The translations under genes and the position numbers were made by a program. The notes beneath the pieces were generated by a model. That model was not told where the DNA came from and did no database searches. It worked only from the letters and a program-made list of their open reading frames with translations. From positions 50,077 through 114,076 of the forward strand of contig NZ_RJUL01000009.1 in assembly GCF_003751625.1 (NCBI RefSeq): a DNA stretch of 64,000 bases. The letters run 5' to 3'. The DNA comes from Gallaecimonas pentaromativorans (GTDB taxonomy: Bacteria > Pseudomonadota > Gammaproteobacteria > Enterobacterales > Gallaecimonadaceae). Of this stretch, positions 1-8,882 are shown in pieces (position 1 is the stretch's first letter; the number at the start of each line of letters is the position of its first letter).

Positions 1-369
1 GGCGTCCACCGGCGCTTCAGGGGGCGGCGGCTCGGCGCCTTTTTGCTCCATGGCTACCGGCACATCAACCGGCGCCTCTACCTGCGGTTTTACCGGCGCC
101 GCAACTGGCGCGGGCGGTGCTTTAGCGGGAGGCTCGGCCACCTTGGCTTCAACCTTGGGCACAGCCAGTTCTTCTTGGGCCGCTCGAACCTGTGCCAACA
201 GCTTATTGAGGGTCGCCTTGTCTTCGCTTGCCGGCGCCGGGCGCTCGGCAAAGGGTTTGGCCGGGGCCTTTTCTTCGGCTTTGACCTGCACCTTGGGCTC
301 GCTCTTGGCAGGCTCTGGCGGCGAAGGCTCGGCCAACAGCGCGGCGAAGTAGTCGTCCATCAGGCTCAT
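1..369 (-). CDS. parP: ParP-like CheW-domain protein, N-terminal part (cut by window edge)
   Basis: Only the first 123 codons are inside the window; the gene continues beyond base 1. The visible part starts MSLMDDYFAALL and is then a long Pro/Ala/Lys/Glu-rich, probably disordered stretch with no folded domain. ParP proteins of polar flagellates have such a low-complexity N-terminal extension before a C-terminal CheW-like domain that tethers ParC and CheA at the cell pole. The assignment rests on position: it starts inside the end of parC (ATGA overlap, ATG at 369), exactly where parP/cheW2 follows parC in Vibrio and Shewanella. The CheW-like domain itself is not visible here, so this is inference from context and composition. 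Confidence 0.72.
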   Translation of the reverse strand, partial: MSLMDDYFAALLAEPSPPEPAKSEPKVQVKAEEKAPAKPFAERPAPASEDKATLNKLLAQVRAAQEELAVPKVEAKVAEPPAKAPPAPVAAPVKPQVEAPVDVPVAMEQKGAEPPPPEAPVDA

Positions 370-1139
370 GCACTCACCTCCAGCGGCAGCAGAGACTCGA
401 GCAGTTTTTCATAGGCCTGTACCCCCCTTGCCAGGGGCGAAAGCACCGGCAGCGGCACATGCTCGCGGCTGGCATCACGAAACTTGGTATCCACCGGCAC
501 CATGCCTTGCCAGACGTTGCCGCCATATTCCTGGTGCAATTCCTTAAGGGCTTCCAGGGAGGCACGGGTACGCTTGTCAAACATGGTAGGCACGATAGTG
601 ACCTGGCGCTTGCCTTTGAGGGATTTTTCCATCATCGACAGGGTACGGAGCATCCGCTCTAAGCCCTTGATAGCCAAAAACTCGGTTTGTACCGGCACCA
701 GCACCCGCTGGCAGGCAGCCAGAGCATTGACCATCAACACCCCCAGCACCGGCGGGCAGTCGATAAGCACGTGGGCGTATAGGCCATCGAGCTTTTCCAG
801 CAGCTGCTTTAACAAAAGGCCCAAGCCTTCGCGGCTACCCAGTTGACGGTCGAGAGTGGCAAGCTCCATGGCCGCCGGCCACAAAAAGAGGTTATGGCCC
901 ACTTCCAAGGTGGCTTTGTCGATAAGGGCCGGGGTCAATTGCTGGCTGGACATCAAGTCAAACAAGGTGGCATCCAGGTTTTCCTGGGTGCGATTGAAAT
1001 AGCTGGTCAAAGAGGCATGAGGGTCCATGTCAATCAGCAGCACTTGCTCGCCCCGGGCCGCCAACAAGGCGCCAAGGGTAACGGTGGTGGTGGTTTTGCC
1101 CACCCCGCCTTTCTGGTTCGCAACAGTCCAGATATTCAC
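366..1139 (-). CDS. parC: ParC, ParA/Soj-family ATPase for polar placement of chemotaxis arrays
   Basis: 257 residues. A deviant Walker A motif (KGGVGKTTTT, residues 10-19) lies near the N-terminus, followed by the LLIDMDPHAS switch and the VLIDCPP Walker B region, the hallmarks of MinD/ParA ATPases. In polar flagellates ParC recruits the chemotaxis array to the pole and works with ParP. A chromosome-partitioning ParA is unlikely because there is no parB next to it; instead it sits between motD and a ParP-like gene. It starts 15 bases after the motD stop and overlaps the next gene by 4 bases. It should be expressed with the upstream cheY operon. Confidence 0.88.
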   Translation of the reverse strand: MNIWTVANQKGGVGKTTTTVTLGALLAARGEQVLLIDMDPHASLTSYFNRTQENLDATLFDLMSSQQLTPALIDKATLEVGHNLFLWPAAMELATLDRQLGSREGLGLLLKQLLEKLDGLYAHVLIDCPPVLGVLMVNALAACQRVLVPVQTEFLAIKGLERMLRTLSMMEKSLKGKRQVTIVPTMFDKRTRASLEALKELHQEYGGNVWQGMVPVDTKFRDASREHVPLPVLSPLARGVQAYEKLLESLLPLEVSA

Positions 1140-1154
1140 GCTGTTCTCATCGCC

Positions 1155-2063
1155 TCAGTTATCTTCCCGGGTGGTATAACGAACACCGCCCCCCGGCAAG
1201 GCTACCTCTTTGATCTCGGGCTCACCGGGCATCGGCTTGGACGGCAATGGCTGTGGCTTTTGCCAGCCGTAAACCGACAACGCCAGCACCACCCGGCGCC
1301 GGTCTGCCTGGTCGGTCTGGGGCTGGTCGCCGTAAGCGCCATAGCCTTCCAAGGCCAGACGCGGCGCTTCAACACCATCAGCTACCAGTTGGCGCAGTAC
1401 CGCCGCTGCCCTTGCTGCCGACAGCTCCCAATTGGATGCAAAAATGGCATCACTGATGGGGGTGCTGTCGGTATAACCTCGAACCCGAATGTAATTGTTG
1501 GCCGACCTCAAGGCCGGCGCCAAAGACGAAAGCAAGTCTCGTGCCGGTTTCTGCAAGGTGGCGCTAGCCCTTGAGAAAAGCAGGCTGTCTGGCAGTTCTA
1601 AGGTCAGCCAATCTTCACCCAGCTTGAGTTTGGCGCCGCCGAGGTTGGCGTCACCCTCCAGGGCTTTGCTGAGCTCATTGGCCAGTTCTTTTAGCGGCTT
1701 ACCGGCTACTTGCTGGGGCTCGCTGGCTAACAGGCCGTCATCGGCCGCCACCTTGCCCTGCCCCGCTTCTTTAAGCTGTTGGCCGCCATCTAGCAGGCCG
1801 GCGCCATCGGGCAGCAGGGTTTGGCCGCCCCCTTGGGCAGCAGCGCCGCTCTCGGTGCTTTTCGGATACGGTTTAGCCACCCGCTGCACCGCGCTTTCGA
1901 GGTTGGAAACCACTTCTTTGAATTCGTCTTTTTCCAGCAGCACAAAGGCGTAGAGCACCACAAACAGCGCGAACATCAGCGTCATGTAGTCGGCATAGGA
2001 CACCAGCCAGCGATCGCTGTTGTCCTTATGCTTAACCCTGTGCTGGCGCCGGTAGCGATACAC
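1155..2063 (-). CDS. motD: MotD, MotB-type stator subunit with OmpA-like peptidoglycan-binding domain
   Basis: 302 residues. One N-terminal membrane segment (about residues 22-43) contains the SYADYMTLMFALF motif with the ion-binding Asp of MotB proteins. A Gly/Gln-rich linker follows, then a C-terminal OmpA/MotB domain with the VRGYTDSTPIS and NWELSAARA motifs that bind peptidoglycan. The start is GTG at 2063, supported by GGGAGG five bases upstream. It begins two bases beyond the motC stop, so the MotC/MotD stator pair is translated together. MotCD is the second stator set of Pseudomonas-type polar flagella; whether this one uses protons or sodium cannot be read from the sequence. Confidence 0.9.
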   Translation of the reverse strand: MYRYRRQHRVKHKDNSDRWLVSYADYMTLMFALFVVLYAFVLLEKDEFKEVVSNLESAVQRVAKPYPKSTESGAAAQGGGQTLLPDGAGLLDGGQQLKEAGQGKVAADDGLLASEPQQVAGKPLKELANELSKALEGDANLGGAKLKLGEDWLTLELPDSLLFSRASATLQKPARDLLSSLAPALRSANNYIRVRGYTDSTPISDAIFASNWELSAARAAAVLRQLVADGVEAPRLALEGYGAYGDQPQTDQADRRRVVLALSVYGWQKPQPLPSKPMPGEPEIKEVALPGGGVRYTTREDN

Positions 2064-2064
2064 C

Positions 2065-2808
2065 TCAGCCTCCCTGGTAGCTTTGCAGCTTCATAGCCAC
2101 CTTGGCCGGGTGCTCTCCCAGCCCCAGGGCCATCAAGCCGACGATGGCGGCTTCCTGGTACCGGCTGCGCCCGTCAATCAGGGCATGCAGGCGCCCACCG
2201 AGGGGCAAAAAAATGAGGTTGGCAAAGCCGACGCCGTAGATGGTGGCCACAAAGGCTGTGGCAATACCGGCGCCCAGGGCCTCGGGGTTGGTGAGCTGGC
2301 CCATGGCCTGGATAAGTCCCAGCACGGCGCCGAGGATGCCCATGGTCGGGGCGTACCCCCCCATCATCTGAAACACGTCGGCCGCTTTGTAATCGCCGTC
2401 TTGTTGCAGGTAGAGATCGCTTTCGAGCATTTCCCGAAGCTGCTCGGGGGTGGCACCATCCACTAACAGTTGCAGGCCTTTACGCACAAAAGGTTCGGGG
2501 TAAGACTCGGACGCCGACTCCAGCGCCAAGATGCCCTGGTTACGACACTGCTGACTCCAATGCTGGAAGTTATCCAGCAAGGCGTCAATATCTTGACGAG
2601 GCGGGGTCACCAGCCACTGACAAAGGGACAGCCAGCGGGTAAATCGGCCCCAGGGACTTTGCACCAGGGTTGCCATAAAGGAGCCGCCCACCACAATCAG
2701 CACCGCCGGGCCATTAAGGAGGCTGGCAAGGTGACCCCCTTCCAGCCACAAGGCTAAAAGGATGATCCCCATTCCCAGCACCACGGCTGGCAGCGCCAGT
2801 CTATCCAT
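2065..2808 (-). CDS. motC: MotC, MotA-type stator channel subunit
   Basis: 247 residues from the ATG at 2808, which lies inside the end of cheB (8-base overlap) and has GAG at ribosome-binding distance; a longer reading from 2838 would intrude 30 bases further into cheB. Two N-terminal hydrophobic segments, a long cytoplasmic loop, then the paired segments beginning [15 protein letters not shown] and [17 protein letters not shown] match the MotA/TolQ/ExbB channel family. It pairs with MotD, immediately downstream, to make a stator unit in the inner membrane. The longer start cannot be ruled out. Confidence 0.9.
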   Translation of the reverse strand: MDRLALPAVVLGMGIILLALWLEGGHLASLLNGPAVLIVVGGSFMATLVQSPWGRFTRWLSLCQWLVTPPRQDIDALLDNFQHWSQQCRNQGILALESASESYPEPFVRKGLQLLVDGATPEQLREMLESDLYLQQDGDYKAADVFQMMGGYAPTMGILGAVLGLIQAMGQLTNPEALGAGIATAFVATIYGVGFANLIFLPLGGRLHALIDGRSRYQEAAIVGLMALGLGEHPAKVAMKLQSYQGG

Positions 2809-3907
2809 GGCCAATCTCGGCCAGAATACGCCCGGCAATACGATCCAAACTGATGGACTCGTCGGTGAGGCCGGCGGCGGTCACCGCCTGCGGCATGCCG
2901 TACACCACGCAGCTGGCTTCGTCCTGGGCAAACAAGGTGGCGCCCTGGGCTTTGAGTAGCCTAGAGCCATCACGGCCATCGGCGCCCATACCGGTCAAAA
3001 TCACCGCCAGCACGTCACCCGTCACCTTGGCCGCCGAGGCAAAGGTAATGTCTACCGACGGCTTATAAACCAGCGATTCTGGGCCTTCGGTCACTTTAAG
3101 GCGCATCGCCGAGCCTGAGCCCTCAACCAGCATCTGCTTGCCGCCTGGGGCAAGATACGCTGAACCTGGCAGCAGCCGGTCACCGTTTTCCGCTTCTTTG
3201 ACATTGATTTGGCAAAGGCCGTTAAGGCGCTGGGCAAAAGCCGAGGTAAAAGTGCCTGGCATATGCTGGATAAGCACGATGGGCAGCGGGAAGTTACCCG
3301 GCAGGCGGGTCAGAATTTGTTGCAGCGCCACCGGGCCGCCCGTGGAGCAGCCGATAGCCAGCAACTTGTAGGGCATGCTGCGACGCCGGCGCGGCGCTGG
3401 TGCATCGTGGCGCTCACTGACCGGCCTTGTAGGCGCGGGTTCGGGCTTGGCAATGGTCGGCGCCGAGCTTGCGCTTCGCAGCTGGCGCGCCTTGATAAGA
3501 GACAAGCCGCGGCGGTTAGCCAGGGTTTTGACCCTCGTGAGCAAGGTGGCAACGGCGTCGTTGCGGTCTTTGGCGATGTCCTCAAAGCGCTTGGGCAGAA
3601 AATCCAAGGCCCCGGCGTCCAGCGCGTCAAGGGTGGCCTTGGCGCCGTCGTGAGTTAGGGAAGAGAACATCAAAATCGGAGTGGGATTGGCCAGCATGAT
3701 CTCGCGCACTGCCGAGATACCGTCCATAACCGGCATCTCGATGTCCATGGTGATCACATCCGGGCGCAACTCTTTTGCTTTTTGAACGGCTTCCTTACCG
3801 TTCATTGCGGTGTCGATAACCTCCACGCCTTTGTCGGAGGTCAGGATCTCTGACACCCGGCGACGGAAAAAACTGGAGTCATCGACCACCAAAACACGAA
3901 TCGGCAT
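2801..3907 (-). CDS. cheB: CheB, chemotaxis protein-glutamate methylesterase
   Basis: 368 residues with the two domains of the family. The N-terminal receiver has the acidic pair at residues 9-10 and the phosphoryl-accepting Asp55 ([12 protein letters not shown]). An Arg/Pro-rich linker (about 145-178) leads to the methylesterase domain with catalytic Ser188 (IGCSTGG), His215 (IQHMPGTF) and Asp310 (TGMGADG). It removes methyl groups from chemoreceptors and is activated by CheA. It starts 15 bases after the cheA stop. All key residues are present. Confidence 0.97.
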   Translation of the reverse strand: MPIRVLVVDDSSFFRRRVSEILTSDKGVEVIDTAMNGKEAVQKAKELRPDVITMDIEMPVMDGISAVREIMLANPTPILMFSSLTHDGAKATLDALDAGALDFLPKRFEDIAKDRNDAVATLLTRVKTLANRRGLSLIKARQLRSASSAPTIAKPEPAPTRPVSERHDAPAPRRRRSMPYKLLAIGCSTGGPVALQQILTRLPGNFPLPIVLIQHMPGTFTSAFAQRLNGLCQINVKEAENGDRLLPGSAYLAPGGKQMLVEGSGSAMRLKVTEGPESLVYKPSVDITFASAAKVTGDVLAVILTGMGADGRDGSRLLKAQGATLFAQDEASCVVYGMPQAVTAAGLTDESISLDRIAGRILAEIGHG

Positions 3908-3922
3908 AGCAGGGTTATCCCT

Positions 3923-6070
3923 TTACATCTTGCGGGCATAGCGCTTGAGCAGCGCCGGTACATCCAGAATAAGGGCAATGCCCCCGTCAGAGGTAATGGT
4001 AGCGCCGGCCATGCCAGGGGTCCCCTGAAGCATCTGGCCAAGCGGCTTGATCACCACCTCTTCCTGGCCGATAAGGCCATCGACCACAAAGCCAACCTGC
4101 ATGGTGCCTTGCTGGATGATCACCACATGCCCCTGGCCGCGGCGTCGTTCGCGGTTTGAGCCGCGCACTAGCCAATGGTCCAGATAGAACAGCGGTATGG
4201 CCCTATCCCGCACTATTATCGTCAACTGGCCGTCAACAACATTGGTCTGGGACAAATCCAGGTGGAAAATTTCGTTGACGGTGGCCAGCGGGAAGGCAAA
4301 GGTCTGTTTGCCCACCAGCACCATCAAGGTCGGCAAAATCGCCAGGGTTAGCGGCACCTTGATGGTGATGCGAGTGCCCTCGCCTTTGGCCGAGTCGATA
4401 TGGATGGAGCCGTTGAGCTGGCTGATTTTGGTTTTCACCACGTCCATGCCCACACCACGGCCGGAGATGTCGGAGATCTCCTTCTTGGTGGAGAAGCCCG
4501 GAGCAAAAATCAGGTTGTACGCTTCTTCGTCAGACAAACGGTTGGCAGCGTCCTGGTCCATGACGCCGCGCTCGACGGCGATGGATTTGAGCCGCTCCGG
4601 GTCCATGCCAGCGCCGTCGTCGTTGATGGCCAGCAGGATGTGGTCACCCTCCTGGCTTGCCGACAGCACAATGGTACCGGTTTTGGCTTTACCGCTTTTC
4701 ACCCGGACATCGGGCATCTCGATACCGTGGTCCACCGAGTTACGCACCAAGTGCACCAGCGGGTCGGCAAGGGCCTCTACCAGGTTTTTATCAAGATCGG
4801 TTTCTTCCCCCACCAACTCCAGGTTGATGTCCTTTTTAAGGCTGCGGGCAAGGTCACGGACCACCCTCGGGAAGCGGCCAAACACTTTCTTGATGGGCTG
4901 CATGCGGGTTTGCATCACCGCGCCTTGCAGGTCGCCGGTCACCACATCGAGGTTGGCAACGGCTTTGGAAAGCTCTTCGTCTTCGGCGTTAAGGCCGATG
5001 GACAGCAGGCGGTTACGCACCAACACCAGCTCGCCGACCATGTTCATGATCTCATCGAGCTTCTTGGTATCGACCCGCACCGTGGTTTCGGCCGGCGGGT
5101 TAACGTGGTTTTGCGCGGCGGCTGCTGGAGCTGCTTGCGAGGCAGGCACGGGCGCCGCCTTGGCAGGCTCGGCTTTAGGGGCGGCCGCCTTGGGCGCCGC
5201 AGCACTGGGCGCAGCCGGTTCGTTTACCGAGGGCCCTTTGCCTTTGCCATGGAGCTCATCGAGCAGCGCTTCAAATTCATCGTCGGCGATAAGGTCGCCA
5301 CCACCGCCAGCCGCGGCAGGGGCTTTTACCTCTTCGGCCGCGGGCGCTTTTGGCGCTTCGGGTTCGTTGGACTCCACGGCGCCACTGAACTTGCCTTTGC
5401 CGTGCAATTGGTCAAGCAGCGCTTCAAATTCGTCGTCGGTGATGTCATCACCGCTGCCGCCAGCCGGTGTGGCAGGCGCCGCTGGCTCAGGAACAGCGGC
5501 TTTGGCCGAAGGCCCTTTATTGCTGCCATGCAGCTCGTCAAGGAGGGCTTCGAATTCATCGTCGGTGATATCGTCGATGCCGCCTTCGCTGGTGGCAACC
5601 GACGGTTCGGCAGCCTCTTGGCTGACGTCGGGCTCGGGAGCAATCTCAGGCTCAGGCTCGGGAGCAGGCGCCGGGGCGGCGTCTGGGTCGGTCAGGCGGT
5701 GCAGCGCTTCGATAAGCGCGGGATCGGCCGGACCGGGGATCTCCCGTTCCTGGATAAGGGCAAACATCTCGTTGATGGTGTCCAGAGCGCTCAGCACCAC
5801 GTCCATCAACTCGGCGTTTACCGCCAGTTTGTGGTTTCGAAGCAGGTCGAAGACGTTTTCTGCGCCATGGCAGACATCAACCAGGTTGGACAGGCCAAGG
5901 AAACCGGCACCGCCTTTAACGGTGTGGAAGCCACGAAAGATGGCATTGAGCAGATCACTGTCCTGGGGCCGTTTTTCCAGCTCCACCAGCTGCTCGGAGA
6001 GTAATTCAAGGATCTCTCCGGCCTCAACCAGGAAGTCCTGCAGGATGTCTTCATCCAATTCGAAGCTCAT
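3923..6070 (-). CDS. cheA: CheA, chemotaxis histidine kinase with three FliM-like peptide repeats
   Basis: 715 residues. The P1 phosphotransfer domain carries the phosphorylated His49 (FHTVKGGAGF). From about 130 to 325 there is a Pro/Ala-rich linker instead of a recognisable globular P2 domain; it holds three near-identical motifs of the form DEFEALL(D)xLHG at residues 166-182, 208-224 and about 259-275. P3 dimerisation (about 328-390), the HATPase (N box LVRNSVDHGIE at 441-451, DDGAGMD at 484-490, a GRGVGMDVV segment at 538-546) and a C-terminal CheW-like P5 domain (about 570-715) follow. It phosphorylates CheY and CheB. It starts 12 bases after the cheZ stop. Confidence 0.97.
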   Translation of the reverse strand: MSFELDEDILQDFLVEAGEILELLSEQLVELEKRPQDSDLLNAIFRGFHTVKGGAGFLGLSNLVDVCHGAENVFDLLRNHKLAVNAELMDVVLSALDTINEMFALIQEREIPGPADPALIEALHRLTDPDAAPAPAPEPEPEIAPEPDVSQEAAEPSVATSEGGIDDITDDEFEALLDELHGSNKGPSAKAAVPEPAAPATPAGGSGDDITDDEFEALLDQLHGKGKFSGAVESNEPEAPKAPAAEEVKAPAAAGGGGDLIADDEFEALLDELHGKGKGPSVNEPAAPSAAAPKAAAPKAEPAKAAPVPASQAAPAAAAQNHVNPPAETTVRVDTKKLDEIMNMVGELVLVRNRLLSIGLNAEDEELSKAVANLDVVTGDLQGAVMQTRMQPIKKVFGRFPRVVRDLARSLKKDINLELVGEETDLDKNLVEALADPLVHLVRNSVDHGIEMPDVRVKSGKAKTGTIVLSASQEGDHILLAINDDGAGMDPERLKSIAVERGVMDQDAANRLSDEEAYNLIFAPGFSTKKEISDISGRGVGMDVVKTKISQLNGSIHIDSAKGEGTRITIKVPLTLAILPTLMVLVGKQTFAFPLATVNEIFHLDLSQTNVVDGQLTIIVRDRAIPLFYLDHWLVRGSNRERRRGQGHVVIIQQGTMQVGFVVDGLIGQEEVVIKPLGQMLQGTPGMAGATITSDGGIALILDVPALLKRYARKM

Positions 6071-6082
6071 TGCTCAGCCCCT

Positions 6083-6814
6083 TTAGAAACCCAAACTCGA
6101 TAGCAGGTCGTCTACGTCATCCTGCCCTGTGACTACGTCGTCTCTACCTTCAGGGTTAAGAATGGGCCCTTCCGGCTCAGTGCTGGATTTTTGGCGCTCG
6201 TTGGCCATTTTCGGCTCGCCAAACATGGCTACCAGGCTCACCAAACGCTCTTCCACTTCCCTGACCAGTTCGATAACACGGCGGATGATCTGCCCGGTAA
6301 GGTCTTGAAAGCCTTGGGCCATCAGCACTTCGGTCAAGGCACCGCGCAGTTCGTCGGCTTCGTTTTTGGAGTTGACCAAAAAGCCGTCGAGATCGTGAAC
6401 CAGAGTCTTGAACTCCCCAACCTTCATTTCCCGCTCCATCAACCGCTGCCAGGCAGGGTTGAGGCTGTCGATGCTGTCCACCAGCTTGTCGGCGATAGGC
6501 AGGCAAGACTCCACGGCATCCATGGTGGTGTTGGCTGCCGTCTCGGTCATGGTGATGACATGCATCAGACGGTCTTTGGCATCGGGAATGTCCTGGGTGG
6601 CCAGGGTGGCAAGACGCGGGTCTTGCTGGAACTCGAGCAGCGAGTCGTGCAATTCGCGGGTCAGTTTACCGACCTGGGAAAACAGTTCGGTGTTGGCACT
6701 GACGGCCATTTCCCGCAGTACCGCTTCCGCCTGCTGCTCCTGACCAGCTTCCAGGTGGGCCACCAACGCTCTGGCCTGCTCCAGGGAAATGCCTGTTTTT
6801 TGGCGCTCAGTCAT
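6083..6814 (-). CDS. cheZ: CheZ, CheY-P phosphatase
   Basis: 243 residues, predominantly helical as expected for the long CheZ four-helix dimer. The catalytic segment GFQDLTGQIIRR contains Gln175 and Asp171, equivalent to Gln147 and Asp143 of E. coli CheZ. The extreme C-terminus ends DDVDDLLSSLGF, the short amphipathic peptide that docks on CheY. The gene lies between cheY and cheA as in most gammaproteobacteria, 9 bases after the cheY stop. Its action would speed loss of the CheY-P signal at the motor. Confidence 0.95.
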   Translation of the reverse strand: MTERQKTGISLEQARALVAHLEAGQEQQAEAVLREMAVSANTELFSQVGKLTRELHDSLLEFQQDPRLATLATQDIPDAKDRLMHVITMTETAANTTMDAVESCLPIADKLVDSIDSLNPAWQRLMEREMKVGEFKTLVHDLDGFLVNSKNEADELRGALTEVLMAQGFQDLTGQIIRRVIELVREVEERLVSLVAMFGEPKMANERQKSSTEPEGPILNPEGRDDVVTGQDDVDDLLSSLGF

Positions 6815-6823
6815 GGCGTGTCC

Positions 6824-7207
6824 TTACCCCATCCGCTCAAAGATTTTGTCGAGCTTTTCTTTTAGCGTGGCGGCGGTAAAGGGCTTGACCACATAACCGT
6901 TCACACCGGCCTGGGCGGCGGTGATGATCTGCTCGCGCTTGGCTTCGGCAGTCACCATCAATACCGGCAGGTGTTTGAGGTTGTCGTCAGCACGAATGGC
7001 CTTCAACAGGTCAATCCCCTGCATGCCTGGCATGTTCCAGTCGGTGATCACGAAGTCAAAATCACCGTTTTGCAGCATCGGCAGCGCGGTGTTGCCATCG
7101 TCGGCTTCAAAGCAATTATTGAAGCCCAGATCGCGCATGAGGTTTTTGATGATGCGGCGCATCGTGGAGAAGTCGTCCACGATGAGGATCTTCATGTTTT
7201 TGTCCAA
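6824..7207 (-). CDS. cheY: CheY, single-domain chemotaxis response regulator
   Basis: 127 residues from a TTG at 7207, chosen because GGAGGA sits five bases before it and because the resulting [13 protein letters not shown] matches CheY of related polar flagellates as I remember it. A longer reading from a TTG at 7219 would put the ribosome-binding site inside the gene. The receiver has the acidic pair at residues 11-12, phosphorylated Asp56 ([11 protein letters not shown]), the conserved Thr/Ala switch region (LMVTAEA) and the conserved Lys (VVKPF). Phosphorylated CheY binds FliM and changes rotation direction. It is the first gene of the chemotaxis operon, behind a sigma28-type promoter. 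Confidence 0.95.
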   Translation of the reverse strand: MDKNMKILIVDDFSTMRRIIKNLMRDLGFNNCFEADDGNTALPMLQNGDFDFVITDWNMPGMQGIDLLKAIRADDNLKHLPVLMVTAEAKREQIITAAQAGVNGYVVKPFTAATLKEKLDKIFERMG

Positions 7208-7238
7208 TGCTTCCTCCAACGAAGCGTGAGCTGATTTC

Positions 7239-7265
7239 TTATCGGCCTGATTTATAAATACTTAA
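7239..7265 (-). promoter_or_regulatory. Sigma28 (FliA)-type promoter of the cheY operon
   Basis: On the minus strand a perfect GCCGATAA -10 element (7239-7246) is preceded after 15 bases by TTAAG, close to the TAAAG -35 element. It fills the 46-base gap between fliA and cheY and would place chemotaxis expression under FliA, as expected for a late flagellar class. Confidence 0.75.
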
Positions 7266-8006
7266 CTAAATTATGCTGCTGTCTTGGTGCCACTCGGTCA
7301 GGCGCCCTTTAAGGCGGGACATCGCCTGGCCGTGAATTTGGCAGACTCGGGACTCGCTGACCCCGAGCACGGCGCCGATTTCCTTGAGGTTAAGCTCCTC
7401 TTCGTAATAGAGCGAAAGCACGATGGCTTCCCGCTCAGGGAGCTTTTTCAAGGCGTCACTCAAGGCGCTTTGGAACTGGCTGCGGTGATGGTTGAGATCC
7501 GGCCTGTCGCTGTCGTCCGGGGCATACACCTCTTCGGTGACGCCCAAGTCCTCCATGGCCACCAGCCGGCCGCAGTTAACGTCGTTGAGCATACGGTGGT
7601 AGTCGTCGACACTGACTTGCAGTTTGGCCGCCACTTCCACGTCCCGGGCTTCTACACCGGTTTCGCGCTCTACGTCATTAATCGCATCGCTGATGGCGCG
7701 GGCATTGCGGTGCACGCTGCGCGGCACCCAGTCGCCCCGGCGAATTTCATCCAGCATGGCGCCGCGGATACGGATACCGGCATAGGTTTCAAAACTGGCA
7801 CCTTTGGAACCATCGAAGTTACGGGCCGCTTCGATAAGCCCCATCATGCCGGCCTGGATAAGATCGTCCAGCTGTACCGATGGCGGCAGGCGCATCAGCA
7901 GATGGTGGGCAATACGCCGCACAAGTTCGGCGTAACGGGTAACCAGTTGGCTCTCCCGCTGCTCACCATAGGGATTTTTATTGAGTATCTTGTTCGCTCC
8001 CGACAT
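7266..8006 (-). CDS. fliA: FliA, flagellar sigma factor sigma28
   Basis: 246 residues. Region 2 (LVRRIAHHLLMRLPPSVQLDDLIQAG) and region 4 (LKEIGAVLGVSESRVCQIHGQA, helix-turn-helix) are typical of the FliA/WhiG group. The start at 8006 makes a 29-base overlap with the end of flhG and lacks a strong ribosome-binding site, so translation is probably coupled to flhG; a slightly shorter start is possible. FliA directs the late genes, here cheY, flgM and probably one flagellin, and is held inactive by FlgM until the hook is complete. Confidence 0.96.
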   Translation of the reverse strand: MSGANKILNKNPYGEQRESQLVTRYAELVRRIAHHLLMRLPPSVQLDDLIQAGMMGLIEAARNFDGSKGASFETYAGIRIRGAMLDEIRRGDWVPRSVHRNARAISDAINDVERETGVEARDVEVAAKLQVSVDDYHRMLNDVNCGRLVAMEDLGVTEEVYAPDDSDRPDLNHHRSQFQSALSDALKKLPEREAIVLSLYYEEELNLKEIGAVLGVSESRVCQIHGQAMSRLKGRLTEWHQDSSII

Positions 8007-8850
8007 GAGATTTTTCGCCGATCAGTTGCTCAAGGAAAAACTCCACATGACCGCCCGGTCTGTTGGGAATGGGCCAGGTCATCACTTTGGCAGCCAGGGC
8101 CTTGAAGGCGATGGCTGCTGGGGCTCGCGGATACAAATCGACCACCAGTTTTTGCTTGCGCACGGCCTGGCGGACATGCTCGTCAAAGGGCACGGTGCCA
8201 ACCAGTTCCAGAGCAACATCCAGGAAGCGGTCGGTTACCCGCGACAGCTTTACAAAAAGCTCCTGTCCCTCTTTAAGACTACGCACCATATTGGCCACAA
8301 TTTTAAAGCGAAACAGGCCATAGTCGCGGGACAGGATTTTGATAAGGGCGTAGGCATCGGTGATGGAAGTCGGTTCGTCACAGACCACCACCATGACGTC
8401 CTGGGCGGCGCGGGAGAAACTCAGCACCATGTCCGAGATACCGGCAGCGGTGTCGATGATCAATACATCGAAGGTTTCTTCCAGTTCGCTAAAGGCGCGG
8501 ATAAGGCTGGCATGCTCAGCCGGGGTCAGCTCCACCATGGACTGGGTACCGGAGGTGGCCGGCACGATTTTAAAGCCGCCAGGGCCTTCGAGCAGCACGT
8601 CTTTTAGCTCGCACTCGCCGGCCAATACATGGCTGAGGTTTTTCTGGACCCTAAGGCCCAACAGGACGTCAACGTTCGCCAGGCCAAGGTCAGCGTCCAG
8701 CAGCAATACTTTCTGCCCGGCTTGAGCCAGGGCTGCCGCGGTATTGATAGAAACGTTGGTCTTACCGACACCGCCTTTACCGCCGGTGACAGCAACCACT
8801 TTGGTGATGCTCTGACGCTTCATTTGCCTCAAGCCGCTCGCTTGATCCAT
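7978..8850 (-). CDS. flhG: FlhG (FleN), MinD-type ATPase controlling flagellar number
   Basis: 290 residues. It begins MDQASGLRQM, which contains the DQAxxLR peptide known in FlhG proteins to stimulate the FlhF GTPase. The deviant Walker A (GGKGGVGKTN), the LLLDADLGLANVD switch and VLIIDTAAG Walker B segment follow. In polar flagellates FlhG limits flagella to one per pole by acting on FlhF and on the FlrA/FleQ activator. A basic/amphipathic C-terminus would provide membrane binding. It lies 32 bases after flhF and overlaps fliA. Confidence 0.96.
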   Translation of the reverse strand: MDQASGLRQMKRQSITKVVAVTGGKGGVGKTNVSINTAAALAQAGQKVLLLDADLGLANVDVLLGLRVQKNLSHVLAGECELKDVLLEGPGGFKIVPATSGTQSMVELTPAEHASLIRAFSELEETFDVLIIDTAAGISDMVLSFSRAAQDVMVVVCDEPTSITDAYALIKILSRDYGLFRFKIVANMVRSLKEGQELFVKLSRVTDRFLDVALELVGTVPFDEHVRQAVRKQKLVVDLYPRAPAAIAFKALAAKVMTWPIPNRPGGHVEFFLEQLIGEKSHVGSEQDTQ

Positions 8851-8882
8851 GGGTGTTCCTTATTTTACTTGTCGCCTCGGAC

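Noticed and set aside
366..1139. ParA-like ATPase as a chromosome or plasmid partition protein
   Set aside because: No parB or parS-like repeats nearby; it is embedded between motD and a ParP-like gene at the end of the chemotaxis operon.
4197..6086. Long plus-strand open frames (629 and 534 codons) opposite cheA
   Set aside because: They mirror the GC-rich, repeat-bearing cheA gene, have Ser/Arg- or Gly/His-rich composition without domains, and lack ribosome-binding sites; cheA itself is certain.
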